Of a stretch of DNA of 29,148 bases, positions 14,404 to 21,986 are shown piece after piece; position 1 is the stretch's first letter, and each line of letters starts with the position of its first letter. Source of the stretch: an uncultured Ellagibacter sp. (lineage in GTDB: Bacteria > Actinomycetota > Coriobacteriia > Coriobacteriales > Eggerthellaceae); contig NZ_CAKUAL010000022.1 of NCBI RefSeq assembly GCF_934636505.1, forward strand, positions 1-29,148. The letters are read 5' to 3'. The position numbers and the translations under genes were made by a program. The notes below the pieces were generated by a model that ran no database searches, was not told the DNA's origin, and was given only the letters and a program-made list of their open reading frames with translations.

Positions 14404-16989
14404 CTATTTCTCCGCCGTCTTCGATGACGCCTTGCGGGTCGAGGGCTTCTTGGCCGCAGCCTTGCTCGTCGCCGCCTTCTTTGCGGCAGGCTTCTTCGCA
14501 GCGGGCTTCTTCCCCTTCGAGGTCGCCTTCTCCGCGTCGCCCTGCTCCTTACCCGGGCAGTCGAAGTTCGGGCAGAGCTTCCACGGACCGCGGGCCGTCG
14601 TCACGATCACAAGCGGCGCGCCGCAATGCTCGCAGACCTCGTCGGTGGCAGTGAGCTTGCCGTACTGGGGCAGCGGGTAGCCCACGCCGCACTCGTCATG
14701 GTTCTCGCAACGAATGAAGCGCTTGAGCGTGCGCGGGTTCTTCTGCGCGATGAGCTTCGCCTGCTTGCCGGCGGCCTTGCACACCGGGCACTCACCGACG
14801 ACCACATCGGGCTCTTTGTTGGTCTCGCAGTTCGGGTCGATGCAGATGACGCGCGGCTTCGACCGGAAGGCCGTCACCTTCACCTGGGGCATCCCACACG
14901 TGGGGCACAGCTCCTCCATCGACTCGATCTTGCCCTTCGGGAGCGGGTAGGTCACATCGCAGTCGGGCCACCCAGCACATCCGATAAACATCCCGCGCGT
15001 TTTCTGCGAGGCGCGAATCTGCAGGTCCTTACCGCATTTGGGGCACTTGCCCACGTACGCGTCGGCCGCGACGGCGTCGGCGAGGGCATCCTTCACCTCC
15101 TCGGAATGAGGCATGAGGTCGGCCAGCTGCTCGGAGAGCAGGTTGCGGGAGTTCATGACCACATCGGCCTTGGTCTTCTGGCCTTCGGCGATGTTGTCCA
15201 TCTCCGCTTCGAGTTCCGCCGTCATCTCCGAGTGGGTGATATGCGGCGCGAACTTGTCGAGCGCGTCGCACACTGCCATGCCGAGCTGCGAGGGCTCGAT
15301 GGGGTCGTTCTGGATGTACTTCACCGTGTAGAGGCGTTCGATGATGCTGTGGCGCGTGGACTTCGTGCCGAGCCCGAGCTTTTCCATCTCCTGGATGAGC
15401 TTGCCTTGGCTGTAGCGGGCGGGCGGTTCGGTCTGCTTCTTCGTGCAGGTGGCGCCATTGAAGGCGATCTGCTGGCCCTCGGCGAGTGCAGGCAACTGCT
15501 CGTCTTTCTTCATGCCGTAAGGGTAGATGGCGCGATAGCCCTCGTGCACGAGAACGTCGCCTTTCGCGGCGAAGTGCTCGCCTGAGATATCGAGCGTGAC
15601 CTTGGTGCCCTCGACGACGGCGGCTTCGGAGAGCGTCGCCAAGAAGCGGCGGGCGATCAGGTTGTAGAGCTTGTACTCCGCAGGCGGCAAGTCGTCGGGC
15701 GTGACCATGGCCGTCGGGTAGATCGGCGGGTGGTCGGTCGTTTCCTTCTTGCCGCGGGTTGCCGTAAGCGGCCCCTTCGCGAGCAGTTCCTTGCAAAACG
15801 GCGCGTAAGCCGGGTTGCCGGAGATGGTCTTCACGACCTCCTCCAAGTCGAGCGAGCTCGGGTACACCGTGTTATCGACACGCGGATAGGAGATGTAGCC
15901 GTCCATGTAGAGGCTCTCGGCGAGGCGCATCGTGCGTGCGGGGGAAAGGCCCTCCGCCGACGCCGCGGTCATGAGGCTTGTGGTATTGAAGGGAACGGGC
16001 GGCTGCTGCTTGCGCGAGCGCTTCTCGATGGAGAGCACCTTCGCGCTTGTCGCCCCCTCGACAGCGGCCATGGCGGCCTTCGCCTGCGCCTCGTCCTTGA
16101 AGCGCGCCGTGGCGTGGGGCGCCTCGAAGGCAAGCGGGCCCTCGCCTGGTGTGGGGCCGGTCTTCTCGGCGGCGTCGAAGGCGCCCTTGATCACCCAGTA
16201 GTCCTCGGGGACAAATGCCAAACGCTCGCGCTCGCGCGCCACGATGAGGGCGAGCGTCGGCGTCTGCACGCGACCCGACGAGCGCACGTTGCCGTAGCCC
16301 GCAAACTTCACGAGGGTGAGGTAGCGCGTGAGCACCGCGCCCCAGATAAGGTCGATATCCTGGCGCGATGCACCGGCGGACGCCAGATTGATGTCAAGCT
16401 CCACGAGGTTGGAGAACGCGTGGGTGATTTCCTCCTTCGTGAAGGCGGAGTAGCGGGCGCGCGAGACGGGGGCGGTGGGGTTCACTTCCTGGATGCACGA
16501 GAGCGCATCGGAGCCGATGAGCTCGCCCTCGCGGTCGAAGTCCGTCGCGATCACGATGGAGTCCGCCTTCTTCGCGAGGTTCTTCAGGCTGCGGATGATT
16601 TCCTTTTCCTTAGGAAGCTTCTCGATCGGCGCGTAGACCAGGTACGGCAGCGCGTCCATCTTCCACCCTTTGAGCTCCACGCCGTCTTCGGTGAAGGGCT
16701 TTTTCTTCTTGAAGGGGGGCTTGGCCAGGCTTGCGGGCACATCGGCGGGCACGGTCTCGCCCTCGACGGTCACGCCTTGCCAACCGCCGCGCTTCTTATA
16801 TACCAGGTTGGGGGTGAAGTCGGGCTCTAAGATATGGCCGCGCAGACCGATGGTCACCCACTCCTCGCCGTCAACCTCGAACCGGTAGATCGGCGTCGAA
16901 TATACCTTGTCGGCTTTCGGCTTGCTCGCGCCCAAAAGGCTCGCAATCTTGGTTGCCGCGTCGTTTTTCTCCGTTACGACCAGTTTCAC
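14404..16989 (-). CDS. topA: DNA topoisomerase I (type IA)
   Basis: An 861-residue type IA topoisomerase that relaxes negatively supercoiled DNA. The TOPRIM acidic motif is ATDFDREGE (148-156). GRVQTPTLALI (239-249) is present, and the catalytic tyrosine is Tyr368 in GYISYPRVDNT. Four CxxC-type zinc modules follow in the C-terminal third (CPKC, CPTC, CPVC, CEHC). The end is a Lys/Ala-rich tail of PAAKKPAAKKAA type, as in many actinobacterial TopA proteins. The N-terminus (MKLVVTEKNDAATKIA) and the SYPRVDNT box look closer to archaeal-type topoisomerase I than to E. coli TopA, from memory. The start is a GTG at 16989 with AAGGAGGA 5 nt upstream. Confidence 0.95.
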   Translation of the reverse strand: MKLVVTEKNDAATKIASLLGASKPKADKVYSTPIYRFEVDGEEWVTIGLRGHILEPDFTPNLVYKKRGGWQGVTVEGETVPADVPASLAKPPFKKKKPFTEDGVELKGWKMDALPYLVYAPIEKLPKEKEIIRSLKNLAKKADSIVIATDFDREGELIGSDALSCIQEVNPTAPVSRARYSAFTKEEITHAFSNLVELDINLASAGASRQDIDLIWGAVLTRYLTLVKFAGYGNVRSSGRVQTPTLALIVARERERLAFVPEDYWVIKGAFDAAEKTGPTPGEGPLAFEAPHATARFKDEAQAKAAMAAVEGATSAKVLSIEKRSRKQQPPVPFNTTSLMTAASAEGLSPARTMRLAESLYMDGYISYPRVDNTVYPSSLDLEEVVKTISGNPAYAPFCKELLAKGPLTATRGKKETTDHPPIYPTAMVTPDDLPPAEYKLYNLIARRFLATLSEAAVVEGTKVTLDISGEHFAAKGDVLVHEGYRAIYPYGMKKDEQLPALAEGQQIAFNGATCTKKQTEPPARYSQGKLIQEMEKLGLGTKSTRHSIIERLYTVKYIQNDPIEPSQLGMAVCDALDKFAPHITHSEMTAELEAEMDNIAEGQKTKADVVMNSRNLLSEQLADLMPHSEEVKDALADAVAADAYVGKCPKCGKDLQIRASQKTRGMFIGCAGWPDCDVTYPLPKGKIESMEELCPTCGMPQVKVTAFRSKPRVICIDPNCETNKEPDVVVGECPVCKAAGKQAKLIAQKNPRTLKRFIRCENHDECGVGYPLPQYGKLTATDEVCEHCGAPLVIVTTARGPWKLCPNFDCPGKEQGDAEKATSKGKKPAAKKPAAKKAATSKAAAKKPSTRKASSKTAEK

Positions 16990-17156
16990 ATGGTCCTCCT
17001 TGCCCCAGAGCGCCTGTCGCGCACTGGAAATCGTTCACACGATTGCCCCGATTCGTCAGTTTTTACGTGTGCGGGGATTCTCCTACCCTATCGCGCGCAG
17101 CGTCCAAACGTTGCGCATAACGCGCCTTAGCATACACGATTTGGAGGCGCTGGGCC
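16990..17156. other. Upstream region of topA
   Basis: This is non-coding and must hold the topA promoter, since a terminator for the upstream gene lies at 17157-17196. On the minus strand TTGGAC followed 16 nt later by TAGGAG is the nearest sigma-70-like match, but it is weak. No operator is recognised. Confidence 0.4.
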
Positions 17157-17196
17157 AAAAAAGGTTCCCGAAACGGGGTTTTCGTCTCGAGAACCT
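17157..17196 (-). terminator. Terminator of the thyX-yqhQ unit
   Basis: Read on the minus strand, AGGTTCTCGA pairs imperfectly with the later TTTCGGGAACCT. The stem is followed immediately by a run of seven T. It lies about 60 nt after the YqhQ/DUF1385 stop, in the right orientation to end that transcript before topA. Confidence 0.75.
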
Positions 17197-17253
17197 GAAA
17201 AACGAGCCTGGGGGCCTATCGCGAAAACGGCACGGGGAAAAGCGCCCTGGGTC

Positions 17254-18315
17254 CTACGCCGCCCGCGTCGCCTGCGCCGCTTCGGCCTCCTCGCGCTCGA
17301 GCACGAGCTTCATGGCGGCGATGGCGCACTCGAGCATGCCGTCGTCGGGCTCGTTCGTGGTGAGGTACTGCATCTGCATGCCGGGCCAAAGTACCACCTT
17401 CACAAGCGGATTGTCCGGATGCGAGCCCGCCCACCTGACCGTGATCTCGTAGGACACGCCTGCGATCACCGGCATGAGCACGATGCGCGACAAGATGACG
17501 AGCGCGAGCTTCGGCGCGCCGTCGGGCACGCCCCACGCAGCGATGAGTGCGTTTAGGGGCACCACCGTGTACACGAAGATGGCGATGATCATCACCATGA
17601 TGAGGAACGCAGTTCCGCAGCGCACGTGCAGGCGGGGAAAGCTGCGCGCGTTCTCGGGCGTGAGCGGCAAGCCGTGCTCATAGCAGTGGATGGTCTTGTG
17701 CTCCGCGCCGTGGTAGCCGAACATGCGCTTGATCTCCGACATGCGACCGATGAGCCAGATGTAGAAGATGAACACGGCAACTCTCAGCACGCCGTCGACG
17801 ATGTTCCACAAAAGCGTGTTGCTGTCGTACTCGCCCACGATGAGGTTCGTGATGAAGGCGGGCGCCACGATGAAGAGCGCGATGCCGAGCGCAAGCCCGC
17901 AAACCATCGAGACGGCCATCTCCTTCTTGCCGAACTCGGGCTCGGGCTCCTTCGCGCTTGGGGTACTGCTAGCTTCCTTGTTATTTACGGCGGGCTCGGG
18001 AGCGTCGCCCTCGTCCTCTTCCGCATAGGCATGAAGGGTCGCAATCTCTAACGCCTTGAAACCCAAGACAAGCGACTCGACCAGGGCGCGGCATCCGCGC
18101 ACGAGCGGCCAGTACAGCCAGCCGTTCTTCTCCTTCCCGCTCGCCAGGTCGTGCTCTTCGGTGTACACGGCGCCGGAAGGCTCGCGCACGGCGACCGACC
18201 AGTTGTACTTGCCGCGCATCATGATGCCTTCAAGCAGTGCCTGCCCGCCGACGTGGGTCTTGCGCGCGCCGTCTTCCGAAAACGCGCGGGAGAGATCGCT
18301 TTTCTCGCGAGTCAC
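17254..18315 (-). CDS. YqhQ-like membrane protein (DUF1385)
   Basis: A 353-residue integral membrane protein of the DUF1385 family, function unknown. The signature GGQALLEGIMMRG (23-35) and the FGYHGAEHKTIHCYE segment are clear. Hydrophobic segments begin around 132 (VCGLALGIALFIVAPAF), about 175 (VAVFIFYIWLIG), about 235 (LIMVMIIAIFVYTVVPL) and about 270 (LVILSRIVLMPVIAGV). A charged insert (about 100-130, rich in Glu/Pro) precedes the first membrane helix. The start is a GTG at 18315 with GGAG upstream, 7 nt after thyX. In many Gram-positives this gene sits near rpmE and prfA; rpmE is 2.5 kb upstream here, but prfA is not in the window. Confidence 0.9.
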   Translation of the reverse strand: MTREKSDLSRAFSEDGARKTHVGGQALLEGIMMRGKYNWSVAVREPSGAVYTEEHDLASGKEKNGWLYWPLVRGCRALVESLVLGFKALEIATLHAYAEEDEGDAPEPAVNNKEASSTPSAKEPEPEFGKKEMAVSMVCGLALGIALFIVAPAFITNLIVGEYDSNTLLWNIVDGVLRVAVFIFYIWLIGRMSEIKRMFGYHGAEHKTIHCYEHGLPLTPENARSFPRLHVRCGTAFLIMVMIIAIFVYTVVPLNALIAAWGVPDGAPKLALVILSRIVLMPVIAGVSYEITVRWAGSHPDNPLVKVVLWPGMQMQYLTTNEPDDGMLECAIAAMKLVLEREEAEAAQATRAA

Positions 18316-18322
18316 TTGTCCG

Positions 18323-19003
18323 CTAGCTCCTTTTCACACGAGGATACGGGTTTTTGCAGCTCATCTTGCCTTCAGGGCATGCACCCGAAACGCAAGGGGC
18401 GCCCGCGTCGGCGAAGACGAACGGCGCGGTGGGACGGGCGAGCTCGAGCATGCGGTGCGCCATGTCGCGGATTTCCCACTGGGCGCGGTTGCAGCAGCGC
18501 AGCTTGAAGAAATGCAGCAGCTCGCGAACGTTCATGGTGATGACGATCTTGCTCTCCGCAGCGTTCGGCAACAGGTAGCGGGCGTCCTCGGCAGGCACGC
18601 CCGCGTCGAGCAGCTTCTCGTACGCGCTGACGGCGGCGGCGATGGCCTCGTCGAAGAGGGCCTTCCGCTCGGGATCGGAGGCGATGGTGTCGGGCGTGAC
18701 CACATCAACGCCGTCCTTGAACTTCACGTAGCGCTGACTTTGCTGGTTGAAGCTCGCGATGCGGTGACGCACGAGCTGGTGGGTGAGCGCGCGGGAGACG
18801 CCATCGACAGCGAAGGTGTAGCTCGCGTGCTCGAGCGTGGAGAAGTGCCCGCTCTCCATGATGGTCGTAAGCACGCTGCGAATGCGCTCCTCAGGCATCG
18901 TTTCCATAAGCTCGGCCGCACCAACCGGCGCATAGCACAGCCGCGCCGCAGTGGCGATCGCGCGCTCGGGGTCGGGCGTATGATACAAAAGCTCAACATG
19001 CAT
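18323..19003 (-). CDS. thyX: Flavin-dependent thymidylate synthase
   Basis: A 226-residue ThyX, which makes dTMP from dUMP using methylene-tetrahydrofolate with FAD/NADPH. The signature RHRIASFNQQSQRY (79-92) satisfies RHRxxSxNxxSxR. GHFSTLEHASYTF (52-64) and the C-terminal LRCCNRAQWEIR are also typical. ATG 19003 is chosen because GAGGGGGAG is well placed and homology begins at MHVELLYHT. An earlier ATG (19036) would add 11 residues. The C-terminus has four cysteines (CVSGACPEGKMSC), an unusual but benign extension. It is the first gene of a two-gene unit with YqhQ. Confidence 0.95.
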   Translation of the reverse strand: MHVELLYHTPDPERAIATAARLCYAPVGAAELMETMPEERIRSVLTTIMESGHFSTLEHASYTFAVDGVSRALTHQLVRHRIASFNQQSQRYVKFKDGVDVVTPDTIASDPERKALFDEAIAAAVSAYEKLLDAGVPAEDARYLLPNAAESKIVITMNVRELLHFFKLRCCNRAQWEIRDMAHRMLELARPTAPFVFADAGAPCVSGACPEGKMSCKNPYPRVKRS

Positions 19004-19190
19004 AGAGAGCTCCCCCTCTTCCTTGGTATCGTTCACGATTCCTCGTTTCCCGATGGCGGCAACCCGCAGTTTTTAGGGCCGTCTTCGCCCACCATCGGCT
19101 ATTGTCCGCTAACATGATAGGCAAACGCGCGCATCGGGTCGCCTCCGATTCGCCCCAATGCGAAAATCTCCCCGAGAAAGGCAGCTTCCC

Positions 19191-20084
19191 ATGACAGAGA
19201 GCTTCACCCCCCTGCTCACCACCACCGACTGGAACGCTGAATGGATGCAGCTGCAAAAAGCGCGGCGCCACCGCGACAGCGCGGTCTACTGGAACGAGCG
19301 CGCGAAGACCTTCACGTCCAAAGACTATCCCAATCCCTACGTGAACTCGTTTCTTGAGCGCGCGGGAGTCGCTCCCGAGGAAAGCGTGTTCGACATGGGC
19401 TGCGGGACAGGTGCTCTCGCCCTGCCGCTCGGGGAAGCGGGGCATGCCGTCACGGCCGCTGACTTCTCGGAAGGGATGCTTTCCATCCTTCGCGGGGAAC
19501 TTGAGGCACGTGGTATAAAAAGCGTGCATTGCGAGCAGATGAGCTGGGAAGACGACTGGGAGGAACACGGCATCGCCCCGAAATCACACGACGTGTGCAC
19601 CGCATCGCGCTCGATCGCCGTCGACGATATGCGCGCCGCGCTCTTAAAGCTCACCATGGTCGCCCGTCGCCGCGTGTGCATCACGCTGCCGACCGGCGCC
19701 TCCCCGCGAACCGACGACCACGTGATCGAGGCGCTCGGCCTCGCCTCGCGCGTCGGCCGCGACCATCTCTACGCCGTGAACATCCTCTCGAGCATGGGAT
19801 TCGAGCCCGAACTGACCTACATCAAGAGCTCCCGGCACGACACGTTCGAGACCTTCGACGACGCGCTGCACAAGTACGATGATATGGTGCGCAAAGCGTG
19901 CGCCCTCCTGCCCGAAACGCGCACGCAGATCGCGCTCTCGAAGCTCAAGCCCTGGCTCGAGACGCAGATCGTCGAGAACGAGGACGCCGGCAAACCTGGG
20001 GAGAGGGGAATTCCGCAAGGAGCTCTTCGCCTTCGCGAGCCGAGAACCATCACCTGGGCTTTCATTGCCTGGAACGTCGATTAG
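19191..20084 (+). CDS. Class I SAM-dependent methyltransferase
   Basis: A 297-residue protein with a Rossmann-type methyltransferase fold. Motif I is VFDMGCGTGALALPL (66-80) and the acidic end of strand 2 is Asp91 in TAADFSEGML. A long N-terminal segment containing YWNERAKTF resembles methyltransferases common in Eggerthellaceae and other anaerobes. The substrate is unknown. ATG 19191 is preferred (GAAAGG upstream) over an ATG at 19158 that lacks a ribosome site. It diverges from thyX; the 187-bp spacer shows no convincing promoter. The molbindin gene follows after 105 nt with its own promoter. Confidence 0.85.
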   Translation: MTESFTPLLTTTDWNAEWMQLQKARRHRDSAVYWNERAKTFTSKDYPNPYVNSFLERAGVAPEESVFDMGCGTGALALPLGEAGHAVTAADFSEGMLSILRGELEARGIKSVHCEQMSWEDDWEEHGIAPKSHDVCTASRSIAVDDMRAALLKLTMVARRRVCITLPTGASPRTDDHVIEALGLASRVGRDHLYAVNILSSMGFEPELTYIKSSRHDTFETFDDALHKYDDMVRKACALLPETRTQIALSKLKPWLETQIVENEDAGKPGERGIPQGALRLREPRTITWAFIAWNVD

Positions 20085-20102
20085 ACAGCTTGACAAGCGC
20101 GG

Positions 20103-20131
20103 TTGTGTGCACTGGGAGCATTGCCTATACT
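20103..20131 (+). promoter_or_regulatory. Promoter of the molbindin gene
   Basis: TTGTGT (20103-20108) and TATACT (20126-20131) are 17 bp apart. Transcription would start near 20138, which supports the ATG at 20190 over an ATG at 20151. A competing TTGACA (20090-20095) has no matching -10. Confidence 0.5.
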
Positions 20132-20189
20132 TGATAGGAGCAACCCCCCTATGCGGGGAATGACCGATACGAACAGCGAACGGGGAACT

Positions 20190-20615
20190 ATGCGCATTTC
20201 AGCACGAAACGTCTTGAAGGGCACGATCACCGACGTCGAGATCGGCGCCGTAAGCGGAGTCGTCTCGATCAAGGTCGGCGAGACGGCCCTTACCTCCGTC
20301 ATCACCATGGAGGCCATTCATGATCTCGGCCTTGAGAAGGGCATGCCGGCATACGCCGTCATAAAGGCAAGCCACGTCATGTTCGCGCGCGGAGACGAGC
20401 CCCTTGACAACCTGTCGGCCCGAAACCAGCTCGTCGGCACCGTGACCACGGTTCGCCCGGGAAAGACAGACGGGCGCGTGTCCCTCACGCTGGCAGACGG
20501 CAATATCATCACCGGCTCGGTCTTCAACGACATGATCGGGGAGCTCGGCCTGGAAGTCGGCAACAAGGCGATCGCCATCGTGAAGTCCACCGACCTCATG
20601 ATTGGCGTCGACTAA
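20190..20615 (+). CDS. Molbindin: two-domain TOBE/Mop protein
   Basis: A 141-residue protein made of two tandem Mop (TOBE) domains, about 1-64 and 75-139. They begin with the related sequences MRISARNVLKGTI and LSARNQLVGTV. Such small cytosolic proteins bind molybdate or tungstate oxyanions and serve as storage or homeostasis factors. They are often found in anaerobes rich in molybdoenzymes. The start ATG 20190 has GGGGA just upstream and coincides with the domain start. An ATG at 20151 with AGGAG 10 nt upstream is a less likely alternative. No molybdate transporter is adjacent. A strong terminator at 20763-20791 ends the unit. Confidence 0.9.
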   Translation: MRISARNVLKGTITDVEIGAVSGVVSIKVGETALTSVITMEAIHDLGLEKGMPAYAVIKASHVMFARGDEPLDNLSARNQLVGTVTTVRPGKTDGRVSLTLADGNIITGSVFNDMIGELGLEVGNKAIAIVKSTDLMIGVD

Positions 20616-20670
20616 CGCTGGCGACCCTGCCCTGTGGCCAGCTGCCGCTGCCCTTGGCCGGTTCCGGTCA

Positions 20671-20703
20671 GCGGGCTGCGGCAGGTTCCAACCAGCAGCC
20701 CGC
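20671..20703. other. Hairpin downstream of molbindin
   Basis: GCGGGCTGC (20671-20679) pairs perfectly with GCAGCCCGC (20695-20703), with an inner GGTT/AACC pair in the loop. No T-run follows, so it is not a simple terminator; it may protect the 3' end of the transcript. Confidence 0.45.
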
Positions 20704-20762
20704 GGCAAGCTCAAGCCCCGCCTTTCGGCGTCTGCCTCGACCTCGTCTTTCGGCAAAAGAAA

Positions 20763-20791
20763 AAGCCCGAACAGCTGAGCTGTTCGGGCTT
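20763..20791. terminator. Bidirectional terminator between molbindin and rpmE
   Basis: AAGCCCGAACAGC pairs with GCTGTTCGGGCTT around a short centre. A T-run follows on the plus strand (GCTTTTTCC) and another on the minus strand (CTTTTTCTTTT). It serves two convergent genes. Confidence 0.85.
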
Positions 20792-20811
20792 GCTTTTTCC
20801 CAGGGGAAAAG

Positions 20812-21279
20812 CTATTCGGCTGCGGGAGCCTCGACCTCGAGAGCGGCCTCAGCCTCGGCGTCGGCAGCAGCCTCTTCGGCAGAGCCCTCAGCCTCGGCGG
20901 TAGCAGCAGCCTCGGCAGCGCGGGCAGCTTCCTCTTCAGCCTTCTTGGCGTACTCTTCAGCACGCTTGGCCTTCTCGGCAGCCTTCTTCTCGCGCTCGGC
21001 CTTCTTGGCAGCCTCTGCCTCGGCGACGGCAGCAGCGCGCTTGGCCTTCTTGGCAGCCTCGCGCTCGGCAACCATGTCCTTCGCGGAGCCGAACTTGTCG
21101 GCAAAGCGCTGGACGCGTCCGCCGGTGTCGATGAACTTCTGCTGGCCCGTGAAGAACGGGTGGCAGGCGTTGCAGATGTCAACGCGCAGCTCGGACTTGG
21201 TGGAGCGGGTCGTAAACGTGTTGCCGCAGGTGCACTTGACGGTGCACTCGACGTAATCCGGATGGATTCCTTGCTTCAT
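20812..21279 (-). CDS. rpmE: Ribosomal protein L31 with long Ala/Glu/Lys tail
   Basis: A 155-residue protein. Residues 1-68 are a normal zinc-type (C+) L31 with Cys16, Cys18, Cys36 and Cys39 (CTCGN and [10 protein letters not shown]). The other 85 or so residues form an alanine, glutamate and lysine-rich tail likely to be a long helix or coiled coil, ending in EVEAPAAE. Typical L31 is 66-90 residues, so the tail doubles its length. The S2 protein in this window also ends in EEAPAAE. ATG 21279 has AAAGGAG upstream. A hairpin in the leader (21299-21319) and a promoter (21335-21362) precede the gene. Confidence 0.95.
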   Translation of the reverse strand: MKQGIHPDYVECTVKCTCGNTFTTRSTKSELRVDICNACHPFFTGQQKFIDTGGRVQRFADKFGSAKDMVAEREAAKKAKRAAAVAEAEAAKKAEREKKAAEKAKRAEEYAKKAEEEAARAAEAAATAEAEGSAEEAAADAEAEAALEVEAPAAE

Positions 21280-21298
21280 GTTGGTTCTCCTTTACCAT

Positions 21299-21319
21299 GC
21301 CTTGGTTTCCGACCAAGGC
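21299..21319 (-). promoter_or_regulatory. Leader hairpin of rpmE
   Basis: On the minus strand GCCTTGGT pairs with ACCAAGGC around a 5-nt loop, about 20 nt before the rpmE ATG. The predicted transcript starts near 21328, so nearly the whole leader is this hairpin plus the ribosome site. It could be an autoregulatory L31 leader. RNA motifs of that kind, including a Coriobacteria-specific class, are described from memory; a match was not tested. Confidence 0.5.
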
Positions 21320-21334
21320 GAGACAAGCTTGTTT

Positions 21335-21362
21335 ATGATACCACAGCGCATTGGCATTGCAA
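21335..21362 (-). promoter_or_regulatory. Promoter of rpmE
   Basis: On the minus strand TTGCAA (plus positions 21357-21362) and TATCAT (plus 21335-21340) are 16 bp apart. They give a short leader of about 49 nt to the ATG at 21279. Confidence 0.5.
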
Positions 21363-21369
21363 TATAAAA

Positions 21370-21400
21370 CGGGCGGCGAATCCCATCGATTCACCGCCCG
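21370..21400 (-). terminator. Terminator of the desulfoferrodoxin gene
   Basis: CGGGCGGTGAATC and GATTCGCCGCCCG (minus strand) form a 13-bp stem with one G-U pair, followed by TTTTATATT. It lies 100 nt after the desulfoferrodoxin stop and just upstream of the rpmE promoter. Confidence 0.8.
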
Positions 21401-21500
21401 TACAGAAGTCAAGCGCCCGTCTCGACCACACAGCTGCAACGTCGATAGAAAAACGCGCGGCACCGCAAGCAACGCGAACGCCCCAATTGCCTCTCGGCAA

Positions 21501-21881
21501 CTACACCTCGGCGACCCACAGACCGTGCAGGTTGCAGTACTCGTAAACCTTGATCGCGCGGTCGCCCTCAGCGATAGCAAAGTCGGCTTCCGGCTTGTCG
21601 GAGCTCGTCAGCTCTGCGATCTGATAGCCCTTCTCGGTCACCAGGCAAATGAACGCGATGAGGTGCTCGTCGGTCATCGGATGGGCCGCGCTGCCAACCT
21701 CGACGTGAACGGCATTGCCCGAAACGCTCACGACGGGGACGTGCTTCTCAACCGCCGCATCAGTGGAATTCGCGACCAGCTCGGTCATCTTCTCGCCGCA
21801 GCAGGAAAGCGGGGCCTTCTTGTCGAAGGGCTTCACGGCAACGTTGCCGCAGTGGTTGCATTTATAGAACGTGACGTCCAT
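21501..21881 (-). CDS. Desulfoferrodoxin (superoxide reductase)
   Basis: A 126-residue two-iron superoxide reductase that reduces superoxide to hydrogen peroxide without making oxygen, a hallmark of anaerobes. The desulforedoxin-like centre I ligands are Cys8 and Cys11 (CNHC) and Cys27-Cys28. Centre II ligands are His48 in EKHVPVV, His67, His73, and Cys116/His119 in YCNLHG. Glu46 and Lys47 are the usual catalytic-loop residues. The ATG at 21881 has AAAGGGA upstream; an earlier ATG (21920) adds 13 unrelated residues. The 105-nt spacer before it holds two small hairpins (CCACGCG/CGCGTGG at 21907-21935 and CAAGGCT/AGCCTTG at 21946-21972). The second may be a weak lgt terminator. Confidence 0.95.
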   Translation of the reverse strand: MDVTFYKCNHCGNVAVKPFDKKAPLSCCGEKMTELVANSTDAAVEKHVPVVSVSGNAVHVEVGSAAHPMTDEHLIAFICLVTEKGYQIAELTSSDKPEADFAIAEGDRAIKVYEYCNLHGLWVAEV

Positions 21882-21986
21882 AACGTATCCCTTTCTCGTC
21901 TGTGCCCCACGCGTCCCCATCCGGAAAGCGCGTGGCTACTGCAAACAAGGCTCCTCTCGTGTCATAGCCTTGCTCTGCTGCATATG

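Noticed and set aside
15730..16830. A 366-codon plus-strand open frame across topA
   Set aside because: It is antisense to the topoisomerase; composition is Arg/His-rich and no motif is present.
20090..20095. TTGACA as a -35 element for molbindin
   Set aside because: A sequence 17 bp later (TGGGAG) does not resemble a -10, whereas TTGTGT/TATACT nearby is correctly spaced.
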